DNA of 8,077 bases. Source: Microcaldota archaeon (GTDB taxonomy: Archaea; Micrarchaeota; Micrarchaeia; Anstonellales; Bilamarchaeaceae). The DNA lies in assembly GCA_030666035.1 (NCBI GenBank), contig DAOUYQ010000034.1:1-8077 (forward strand), written 5' to 3'. Within the stretch, counting starts at the first letter, position 1, and each line of letters begins with the position of its first letter. Below, in pieces: positions 1-7,300 of the stretch. The translations under genes were made by a program, and so were the position numbers. Below the pieces are notes generated by a model. It was not told the origin of the DNA, did not search any database, and saw only the letters and a list, made by a program, of their open reading frames with translations.

Positions 1-2144
1 ATTGCCTTTTGCGCAGCAGAAAGCTCAGGGGATTTAATATCATAATTGTCTGGTTTCTTTTTCAGTTGCGTATATATTGCAACTTCCTCCAAAGGAACAG
101 ACCCTGTTTTTAGGCGCCCAATAGCGTCCCGCGCAATTTTCATAGCCTTTTCCTTGCTTCCGTCTTTTAGGATAGCTTCAAGGACAGCCCTCTGGGTGTC
201 CCGCGCAATACGTGACCAGTCCCTCCGAACCAGTTCAAAGCCGCGAATTTTGATGCTCCCATCAACTGAAAGCATTGCATATTTTTTCTTTGCCCCGCGC
301 GCATCACCAGTTTTCTTGCTCACAAATACTCCGCGGGTGTAGAAATCCTCAAGCTCTAATTCCATTTTTCCGGGAAGGCCTTTATTTATTGAATCCAAAA
401 AGTTCATTGCTTCCTTTTTCCCTTTATCCCCAAGAAGCAAAAATACACTGTCCGTGTCCATGTAGAGCACTTTGAATCCAGCTTCCTCTGCTTTTTTCTC
501 CAGGTTCTTTATGTGCTCTCGCCCCCAGGCAGTAACACTCTCCCCACAACTGCGGTTATACCAGCGTGAGCGTGCGTACGCGAGGTAGCCATAGAAACTA
601 TTGGCCAGAATTTTAAGTGCGTAGCTTTTTGCATAAGCTTTTCTGTATTCTTCCGAGCCCTTCTCCAGGGTTTTAAGCTTCTTCTTAACTTCCATCCTCC
701 GGTCAATTAGAGTCTCAAGAACATCCGGAATAAGCCCCACAGGCTCCTTCAAAAACCTGGCCCCGGTAGGGGATTCATGGCTCTCCCCCTCCCGGTCCAG
801 CCGCTCCGGGTCAATATTATAAGAACAAATTATGCTAGGGTACAGCCCACGAAAATCAAAAACCGCAATATTCTCGTAAATCCCTGGCTCAGGCAATTTT
901 ACATACGCCCCCTGTATTGGATTCTTCATGCGCGCCCCTATCGCAGAGCCGCTTGGCTTAGGGGGCACAATCATTCCTTTTTTGATTGCCTCACTCATCA
1001 ATAAGCTCTCCACAAGCTGGCCACTGGTTGCATACGCAACATCAAAAAGGGGAAGCCGGCTCACTTCGCTCAATTCCATCTGGATAGGCAAAATATGCTC
1101 GCCCAATTCATAAGTGGAAGTAGCATCCATCAGGGAATAGTCTGCCAGTTCATCCAAGCCATCGCCATCCCACATCTTCCAGATGTCTGAGCGCTCCACC
1201 ATCATCTTTTTTTTCCCCGTAACAGCAGCATATACGTTCTTCAGGGTATAATCCCCTGTTTTAATCATTCCAGTATATCCAAAGAACCGTACAGATGGAT
1301 ACAAATCCACATGTATGCGCCCGCGCACCTTTAGGGGGTTGATAAGCCCCCTTTTAACCGTTCTATAAGTAGACCCATCCCTTCCTATGCTCAACTCAAT
1401 CTTGTTTCTTTTGGCCCGCTCCCGCAGGTAGGGAAGGTCAAAATTGGTGCTGTTATATGCAGTAAGGATATCCACATCATTTTCCTTGAGGAGCACGCAG
1501 AACCTCTCTATAAGTTCCTTCTCCCCATTTACAACTTCAACAAAATCCTTCCCAGGTATATCTTTATACGTAATTACCCCCGCCTTTCCCCCAGTAGAAT
1601 AGCTGAGCATTATTGCCGGGTCCCTTCCCTCTCTTGAGGCACCCTCAGGATTATAGGTTTCTATATCAAAAGCCAGTGTTTTGAGGCGCTCTCCCCCATG
1701 CCCAGAGGATTCCAGGAATTTCTTTATATACTGCCCCTCGCGCTCATAATGAATCACTGAAAGCGGAATTAACCCAAAATCCATCAAAAACCTGCGGCCA
1801 AATGGAATAGAATATTCATAAGTGGCAAATTCCACCTTATCCTCAATTAGGGGAACATCCCTCGGAGCATTGCAATACACTTTCAGGAGCTTCTTTTTCT
1901 CCCCATTGAGCTCCCGCTCCACAACTTCTACATTCTTAGGCGAAACAATCTCCCCGTCCTTTGCCTTTGCAATAATGCCCCCTATTGCTTCCTTTGCCCC
2001 AAGCGGCGCATCCACATAAAAATATGGGTCATACTTATAATATAGTGTAGAGGCGCATTTTCCTTTAACTTCCAGCCGTGCATACGTCTGCCCGTTCTCC
2101 ATAGTATAGTCTGCACCAAGTAGAACAGCCTTCTTTCTCACCAT
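1..2144 (-). CDS. polB: Archaeal family B DNA polymerase with 3'-5' exonuclease, C-terminus cut by window edge
   Basis: Replicative or repair DNA polymerase that extends primers from dNTPs and proofreads. The ATG at 2142-2144 opens a frame that stays in register to base 3 (714 residues). Family members run about 770-800, so part of the thumb is missing. Residue positions from my reading: Exo I FDIET at 159-163 (Asp160, Glu162); Exo II YNSTNFDLPYL from 230; Exo III YSLMDA at 336-341 (Asp340); polymerase motif A DFRGLYPSI from 430 (Asp430); motif B KILANSFYG at 511-519; motif C YMDTDS at 561-566 (Asp563, Asp565); a KKKYAM segment near 622 leading into the thumb. All catalytic acids are present, so both activities should work. 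None of the three common intein sites is occupied. No Shine-Dalgarno sequence precedes the ATG, and a TATA-like box lies about 28 bases upstream, which suggests a leaderless transcript. The family call is secure; which archaeal PolB subgroup it belongs to is not. Confidence 0.96.
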   Translation of the reverse strand, partial: MVRKKAVLLGADYTMENGQTYARLEVKGKCASTLYYKYDPYFYVDAPLGAKEAIGGIIAKAKDGEIVSPKNVEVVERELNGEKKKLLKVYCNAPRDVPLIEDKVEFATYEYSIPFGRRFLMDFGLIPLSVIHYEREGQYIKKFLESSGHGGERLKTLAFDIETYNPEGASREGRDPAIMLSYSTGGKAGVITYKDIPGKDFVEVVNGEKELIERFCVLLKENDVDILTAYNSTNFDLPYLRERAKRNKIELSIGRDGSTYRTVKRGLINPLKVRGRIHVDLYPSVRFFGYTGMIKTGDYTLKNVYAAVTGKKKMMVERSDIWKMWDGDGLDELADYSLMDATSTYELGEHILPIQMELSEVSRLPLFDVAYATSGQLVESLLMSEAIKKGMIVPPKPSGSAIGARMKNPIQGAYVKLPEPGIYENIAVFDFRGLYPSIICSYNIDPERLDREGESHESPTGARFLKEPVGLIPDVLETLIDRRMEVKKKLKTLEKGSEEYRKAYAKSYALKILANSFYGYLAYARSRWYNRSCGESVTAWGREHIKNLEKKAEEAGFKVLYMDTDSVFLLLGDKGKKEAMNFLDSINKGLPGKMELELEDFYTRGVFVSKKTGDARGAKKKYAMLSVDGSIKIRGFELVRRDWSRIARDTQRAVLEAILKDGSKEKAMKIARDAIGRLKTGSVPLEEVAIYTQLKKKPDNYDIKSPELSAAQKA

Positions 2145-2167
2145 TAAATAAAAATAAGAAGGAAAAA
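2145..2167 (-). terminator. Possible U-rich terminator after the helix-turn-helix gene
   Basis: On the minus strand the gap before polB is almost pure pyrimidine with runs of five T, typical of archaeal oligo-T termination. It would end the upstream transcript just where the polB transcript begins. No hairpin is visible. The same bases may simply be the AT-rich initiation region of the polB promoter. Confidence 0.35.
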
Positions 2168-2176
2168 GGATAAAAG
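2168..2176 (-). promoter_or_regulatory. Putative TATA box of polB
   Basis: The minus strand reads CTTTTATCC directly after the TAA stop (2177-2179) of the preceding gene. Its centre is about 28 bases ahead of the polB ATG, the usual archaeal distance from TATA box to transcript start. It is a weaker match than the two other TATA boxes in this window. It would give a leaderless or nearly leaderless mRNA, in keeping with the lack of a Shine-Dalgarno site. Confidence 0.45.
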
Positions 2177-2926
2177 TTAGTAGCTGCCCTTCCTCAGGGC
2201 AAGCTCCTTCTCAATAAGCTCTGAAACCACATCTCTGGGGATAAATCTCCTCCCGCTAATTTTCACATGTGGGATGCGGTTCCGGTCCAGCCTCCTCTCA
2301 AAGGCATTCCTCTTGATAGCCACGTTTCGCTTATGGAGTTCCTTGAGCGCCTCGCTAACCGAATAATATTTCTTTGCCACGTGGCTAAGGGAATCAATTG
2401 CATTCTTTGGAATGAGCCTCTTTGTGCCGATTTTCAATGAGGGGATTGAATTTTTTTCGACTCTTCCGATAAATGCCCTATAATTAATATTCTTATTATA
2501 CTTCCTATAAACTTCGTATGCCCGCCTTACTGTATAGAACTCATCACTGATTCCGAGCATATCGCTAAGTGCCTGAATAGGAAGATATCTCTTTTTTCCA
2601 AGTTTTACAGAGGGGATACTCCGCCTTTCAATTCTTCCGCCGAATGCCCGGAATGAGATGTCCAGGCCTTTGGACCTGAGGAACTCATAGGAATCTTGGA
2701 TAGAATAAAGGCCTGCTTTCTTGAGCATTTCGTCAGTAAGCTTCTTTCTTGCGTTCATTTCCTTTGCAGCTTCCATGACATTTTCTATAGAAGAAGATAA
2801 TTGCGTTTCCACATCTTCCCTTTCTTTTTTAAATTCTTCCATATCCAGAGACTTAAAGTCGTCAACTTTATTGTCGTCTATCCTCTTATTTATTACGATT
2901 CTTCTTCCCCTTGGCACATTTTTCAC
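2177..2926 (-). CDS. Triple excisionase/MerR-like helix-turn-helix protein
   Basis: I do not recognise a named gene. The 249-residue product is rich in Lys and Arg. Residues 1-20 are a basic N-terminus and about 28-72 a charged, probably helical or coiled segment. Three gapless repeats of 57 residues then begin at Tyr74, Tyr131 and Tyr188. Each runs Y(S/T)(I/V), an amphipathic helix, a conserved AF pair, R(I/V/L)(E/D)(R/K), then IPx(V/L)K(I/L), a basic turn and (L/I)P. This resembles the HTH_17/excisionase fold, where a recognition helix is followed by a wing carrying the VKIGG-like strand, but with about five extra residues between the first two helices. Likely role: DNA binding, perhaps as a regulator or nucleoid factor; the target is unknown. 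The frame opens at GTG 2926, given here as the outer limit. A GTG at 2917 has the better ribosome binding site, giving 246 residues. The gene has its own TATA box and lies between the surface-protein gene and polB. Confidence 0.85.
   Translation of the reverse strand: MKNVPRGRRIVINKRIDDNKVDDFKSLDMEEFKKEREDVETQLSSSIENVMEAAKEMNARKKLTDEMLKKAGLYSIQDSYEFLRSKGLDISFRAFGGRIERRSIPSVKLGKKRYLPIQALSDMLGISDEFYTVRRAYEVYRKYNKNINYRAFIGRVEKNSIPSLKIGTKRLIPKNAIDSLSHVAKKYYSVSEALKELHKRNVAIKRNAFERRLDRNRIPHVKISGRRFIPRDVVSELIEKELALRKGSY
2195..2707 (-). repeat. Three tandem 171-bp coding repeats (57-residue helix-turn-helix units)
   Basis: The units lie at 2537-2707, 2366-2536 and 2195-2365 in gene order from first to third. 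They align without gaps at the protein level: the AF pair, the R(I/V/L)(E/D) helix end, the IP wing start and the second proline all fall in register. The DNA copies are clearly diverged, so this is an old domain triplication rather than a recent duplication. Confidence 0.85.
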
Positions 2927-2927
2927 C
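2923..2927 (-). promoter_or_regulatory. Shine-Dalgarno site favouring the GTG start at 2917
   Basis: The minus strand reads GGTGA, complementary to the archaeal 16S rRNA 3' end, then five bases (AAAAT), then GTG at 2915-2917. The longer frame's GTG at 2924-2926 lies inside this site and has no well-spaced ribosome site of its own. Initiation at 2917, three codons further in, is therefore more likely. Confidence 0.6.
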
Positions 2928-2966
2928 TTTTTCCGTTTTTATTAACAGTATTATTACTCCTAAAAT

Positions 2967-2976
2967 GTTTATAAAC
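2967..2976 (-). promoter_or_regulatory. TATA box for the triple helix-turn-helix gene
   Basis: The perfect palindrome GTTTATAAAC immediately follows the TAG stop (2977-2979) of the surface-protein gene. A transcript would start near 2945, leaving a leader of about 20-28 bases that contains the GGTGA ribosome site. The bases before it (ATAG) would lie in the BRE position. Confidence 0.65.
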
Positions 2977-4290
2977 CTATCGTTCTTCATCCTCGGATAT
3001 CCCTCGGATATAGCTCCAGATCGCATATGCAACGGCCAAAACCACTATCACACCGACGATAATGAGGAGGGTATTGTCCCCACCTTCTTCTTCAGGAACC
3101 ACAGTTTCCCCATTTTCCTCCTCCGTCGGAGGCGGCTCTTCTTCAGGAGTTATCAGGTACTCTCCAGTTACAGTGTTCATGTTTCCTTCCATGTCATGAG
3201 TCGTTATTGTGAACCTCAGGAGCGTGTTCACAGGAGGTGCAGGTATTTCTACGGCGTACGCGCCGCTTTCTGCATACGGGACCGCGGTCTGTGTAACTCC
3301 ACTGATGCTGTAAGTTAATGTAGTTTCATCCAAGTTGGGCCCGCTAGCTAGATAGTTTGGATCAGATATATAGAATGTTATCTTGAGGTCATCCTCGTCC
3401 CGCACGATATTCACATTCGTTATCTCCGGGGGGGTGAGGTCAAATGAAACAGTGTAATCGCTCTCTTCTGCGAGATTCACCGCCACTGTTTTCTCCAAAG
3501 AGCCATACACAACCGCCACATATGGTGTCGGAAGTGCCATTTCTTCAATATAGGCTCCAGTATCATAATATTCATCACTATCTACGAATATTTGTGCTAC
3601 AAGCGGCTGCCCCGCATCATCCACAACGCTCAATTTAAATGGGTATACTCTTGTCTGCAGCGTATATACAGTATCATCAGCCACTTCAATCTCTTCAGCC
3701 AACACTCCATGGAGATAGGGTACTGCTATATCAACTATTCCAGAATTGACGATTATTCCGATATATCCTGTTTCACTGGTGTTTTTGTACATTTCATTAA
3801 TCCGTACTTTGGTGTTGGCAATCGGCTGCCCGAACCTATCCACAATTTTCAGCCCAAGCACATATGCATTTTCGAACCGGAGCTGGATTTCTGCAGGATG
3901 GCTGCCAGCTGTGATTTTACGCTCTACAATAACCCCATCATATCCAGCCTGGATTGTAATGTCACACTTCACTTTACTTGCGAAGGTTTCAGTATTCCGA
4001 ACATCCTCAGTAACTTTTCCATCGGCTCCGGTGTATTGGGTATTGGTAGTTACATACCCCTTCCCGGTACTTTGGTCTTTTTGATATGTTACATTAACCG
4101 ATGCACCTTCTATTGGCCGATAATGCGCATCAATTACTTTAATATTGATAGTCTCTTCAAAACCAGGTTCACAAGTTGCTGCAAAAGCATCACTCACAAG
4201 AAGGAATAATGCAACCACGAAAAGTTTCTTTAAAATTAAGGGCACAACCAACGTTTTCAGGGATTTCCTATTGAGGATGTTCTTCCGCAT
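2977..4290 (-). CDS. Secreted membrane-anchored surface protein with carboxypeptidase-regulatory-like domains
   Basis: This 437-residue protein is probably displayed outside the cell. Residues 1-38 form a Sec-type signal peptide: a basic start, a second KK at 21-22, a hydrophobic core and an AFA-A cleavage region. Three beta-sandwich units follow, each with the (V/I)xD..G.P(I/L) signature of carboxypeptidase-regulatory-like or Ig-like folds: about 47-138 (VIDAHYRPIEGASV), 142-212 (IVDRFGQPIANTKV) and 215-284 (VVDDAGQPLVAQ). Residues about 286-382 begin TPPEITNV and look like another Ig/FN3-type domain. An acidic, proline-rich stalk spans about 382-405, a transmembrane helix about 407-427 and a short acidic tail 430-437. 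The only cysteines, 40 and 109, could form a disulfide within the first domain. I see no enzyme motif. Adhesion, a cell-envelope role or presentation of a ligand are all possible. The ATG at 4290 has GGGAG only three bases upstream and a TATA box 27 bases upstream, so the message may be leaderless. Confidence 0.85.
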   Translation of the reverse strand: MRKNILNRKSLKTLVVPLILKKLFVVALFLLVSDAFAATCEPGFEETINIKVIDAHYRPIEGASVNVTYQKDQSTGKGYVTTNTQYTGADGKVTEDVRNTETFASKVKCDITIQAGYDGVIVERKITAGSHPAEIQLRFENAYVLGLKIVDRFGQPIANTKVRINEMYKNTSETGYIGIIVNSGIVDIAVPYLHGVLAEEIEVADDTVYTLQTRVYPFKLSVVDDAGQPLVAQIFVDSDEYYDTGAYIEEMALPTPYVAVVYGSLEKTVAVNLAEESDYTVSFDLTPPEITNVNIVRDEDDLKITFYISDPNYLASGPNLDETTLTYSISGVTQTAVPYAESGAYAVEIPAPPVNTLLRFTITTHDMEGNMNTVTGEYLITPEEEPPPTEEENGETVVPEEEGGDNTLLIIVGVIVVLAVAYAIWSYIRGISEDEER

Positions 4291-4312
4291 ATACTCCCTC
4301 TATACTCCTTTC

Positions 4313-4322
4313 ATTTATAAAT
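4313..4322 (-). promoter_or_regulatory. TATA box for the surface-protein gene
   Basis: The minus strand carries the palindrome ATTTATAAAT directly after the TAG stop (4323-4325) of gyrA. Its centre is about 27 bases ahead of the ATG at 4290, so transcription should begin at or within a few bases of the start codon. The purine-rich GAATAG before it fits a BRE. Confidence 0.65.
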
Positions 4323-7300
4323 CTATTCTGTTTTCTCATCTGTTTCGGATTCCTCGGAACCTTCAGTTCCGATGCCCGCAACCTTCTTTTCTACAACTAT
4401 TTCAGGCTCAGCCCCTGGAGCGGATTCTCTTTCCGGCGCAGCTGGTTCTTCCTCCGGCTTCATCACAGTATAGGAGGAAACTTTTTCGTTTTCCTTGAGC
4501 TTTGCAATGCGCACACCCATAGTGTTTCGCCCTATTACGGAAATGTCTTCTGCACTCATCCTCACAATCCTTCCGCGGGAGCTCACCACGATTACTTCAT
4601 CCTCGTCGCTTATTGCCTTTACGCCGACAACGCTCCCGTTTCTCCCGCTGGTCTTTATGTTGATTATTCCCTGCCCTCCCCTTCCCTGGATGCGGTAATC
4701 ATCAACTTTAGTGCGTTTCCCATATCCGTTCTCAGTAATCGTAATGATGTGCGGTTTGTTGCATACTGCAAAACCTACAGCCTTATCATCCTTCTTGAGC
4801 CGGATTCCCCTTACTCCCATGGAGCCCCTCCCGGTTTCCCTCACATCCTTTTCATTGAACCGGATTGATTTCCCATTCCTGGTCCCAATCAGGAGGCTCT
4901 GTTTCCCATCCGTTTTCTTCACGTCGATAAGCTCGTCCCCTTCCCTAAGCGTAATCGCTTTTATTCCTCCTTTCCTGGGCCTGCTGAATGCTGAAAGCCG
5001 GGTTTTGGTCACAGTGCCATTTTTCGTAGCCATTACGAGGGATTCGTTTTCCCTAAATTCATCCACTGAAATCCACGCAGTTGCTTTTTCATCATGCAAT
5101 TCCAACAGGTTCACAATGGGCTTTCCCTTTGAGTACCTGCTTCCCTGTGGAATCTTGTACGTCTTTAGCCAGTGCACCCTCCCCGCATCCGTAAAAAACA
5201 GCATATACTTATGGTTGGTTGTTACAATCACGTCTTCTATGAAGTCTTCTTCCACTGTTTCTGCAGCGATTACCCCCAGCCCCCCTCTCTTCTGTTTCTT
5301 GTATTCCTCAAGGGGCACCCGCTTTATGTAGCCTCTTTTGGAGAATGTAACTACTACCTCTTCATCAGGAATAAGGTCTTCAATATCCCCATCTTCACCC
5401 TCAATTATCTCTGTTTTTCTGGGATCCGCATATCTTGTTTTTACATCCTCAACTTCCATTTTGATTAGTTCCAGAATTTTTGTTTCATCTGAAAGGAGGC
5501 TCTCCAATATCCTGATTTCTTCCTCCCTTTCCTTTTTTTCATTCTCAATTCCCTCACGCTCCATATTTGTAATCTTCTGGAGCTTCATATCCAGTATTGC
5601 AGCAGCCTGCTTTTCGCTCAATTGGTAAACTTTTCCAAGAGAAACTTTTGCCTCTTCTGCATTGCGCGCTGCCTTGAGCATGCCCACAATCGCATCGATG
5701 TTCTGGAGGGCAACCGCAAGCCCTTTGAGTATATGCAGCCTGGCCTGCGCCTTCTCAAGCTCAAACCTGCTCCTGCGCGTAATTATTTCCTTTCGGAAAT
5801 TTATGAACTCAATAAGAGCTTCATAAAGGGTAAGGAGCTTGGGCTTCCCATCAACAAGTGCAAGGTTGATAATCCCAAAGCTTTTTTCCAAGTCAGTGTG
5901 CGCATAGAGCTGGCGCAAAACTATTTCCGGGTCCTCCCCCCTTTTAAGGTCAATCTTTATGCACATGCCATCCTTGTCCGAATGGTCATTGAGCCCGCTT
6001 ATCCCCTCAATCTTCTTTTCCTTCACCCGCTCAACAATCTGGTGGATAAGGTTGGTCTTGTTTACCTGGTATGGAATTTCAGTAATAAGGATTTCCTTTT
6101 CCTTTGCTTCGGCCCTTCCCCGTATTCTGATTATCCCCCTCCCGGTTTTGTAGGCTTGCAGTATTCCCATGTTCCCTACGATGTATCCTCCGGTTGGGAA
6201 ATCCGGCCCCGGAACAATACTGAATAGCTCTTCTTCTCCAGCGCCATTAATGAGCGCAATAACCGCATCACAGATTTCTCCGAGATTGTGTGGAGGGATA
6301 TTGGTTGCCATTCCCACTGCAATTCCCGCAGAGCCATTCACCATCAGGTTGGGAACGCGCGAAGGAAGCACAGTAGGCTCCTTCAATGTCCCATCGAAAT
6401 TGGGCGTAAAGTCTACTGTGTTCTTTTCAATATCTTTGAGCAGTTCCTCAGCGATTGCTTTCATCCGTACTTCTGTGTTGTGGTTGATAAATCCATTTGC
6501 TACAAATGAATGGCACCCGCTTTTTACCCTCAGAGAATAAACAGTTTCTTTTTGCCCGGGCCTCTCAATTTTATGTACCTGGTTGAAGAAATAGTTGTTC
6601 TTAAGTATAAAATCAATTAGCCCGATATCCTCAGAATCCAAAATATTAACTAATTTAGGATAATTTTTCTCTAAGAGAGAATAGCGATCCACATTATTTC
6701 TTTTCAAAAATGAATTATCATATTTTCCTCTTAGATAGTCTGCCAGATAAGGAATTAAATCTGTTTTGCTAATTCTCTCTGGATTTAATTTTCCAATCTT
6801 GGCCAATTCCATCTTTTTCTTCTTGGAAAAGAATCCGATTTCTTCCTGAAACCTGAGTCCTGCACCCACTCCGCATATCTGCAATTTATAACAGCAACTT
6901 CGTTTATCTTCATAAGGCATAGTGGAGAATATCCCAAAATTCAACAGAACAATTTTAAGTTGTTTAATCAGCTTTTTGCTCTTGGAGTGAAATGCCAGCT
7001 CTATTGAATGGCCCCCATGCCGTTTATCAGTTTTAAATGTTACAGATCCATCACCCTCAAACAGCCCTGATAAAAATGCAGCTATATGTTCTTTTTTAGA
7101 CTGCAGAACACTAAATGGAATTTCTTTTTTTGCTGAGCGGACTTTCGTAAGGCCGATATTTATTAAAAATTGAACAATAGCCTGTTGATACATGTCTAAT
7201 TCCTGGCAATTTCCCTTGATTTTGCGCTCGTAGAGTTTAGCACCCTTAAATTGTGAGGATATAATTGATTTTATTCTATTGTAGAATATTGGGTCAGAAT

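Noticed and set aside
509..706. A 65-codon minus-strand frame within polB
   Set aside because: It is in a different frame from the polymerase, which encodes motif B across the same bases.
2967..2976. The palindrome GTTTATAAAC as an operator for autoregulation by the helix-turn-helix protein
   Set aside because: TATA boxes are often palindromic by nature, and a near-identical box lies before the surface-protein gene, so no separate operator can be claimed.
3592..4209. A 205-codon open frame on the plus strand
   Set aside because: It lies wholly antisense to the surface-protein gene, which has a signal peptide, repeated domains and a transmembrane anchor. Its translation is rich in Ile, Ser, Phe and Cys with no domain pattern.
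4711..5331. A 206-codon plus-strand frame opposite the gyrA C-terminal domain
   Set aside because: The minus strand here encodes clear GyrA pinwheel blades; the plus-strand product looks like a low-complexity shadow.
5622..6227. A 201-codon plus-strand frame opposite the middle of gyrA
   Set aside because: The gyrA reading is strongly conserved here (for example [17 protein letters not shown] nearby), and the antisense frame has no recognisable motif or ribosome site.
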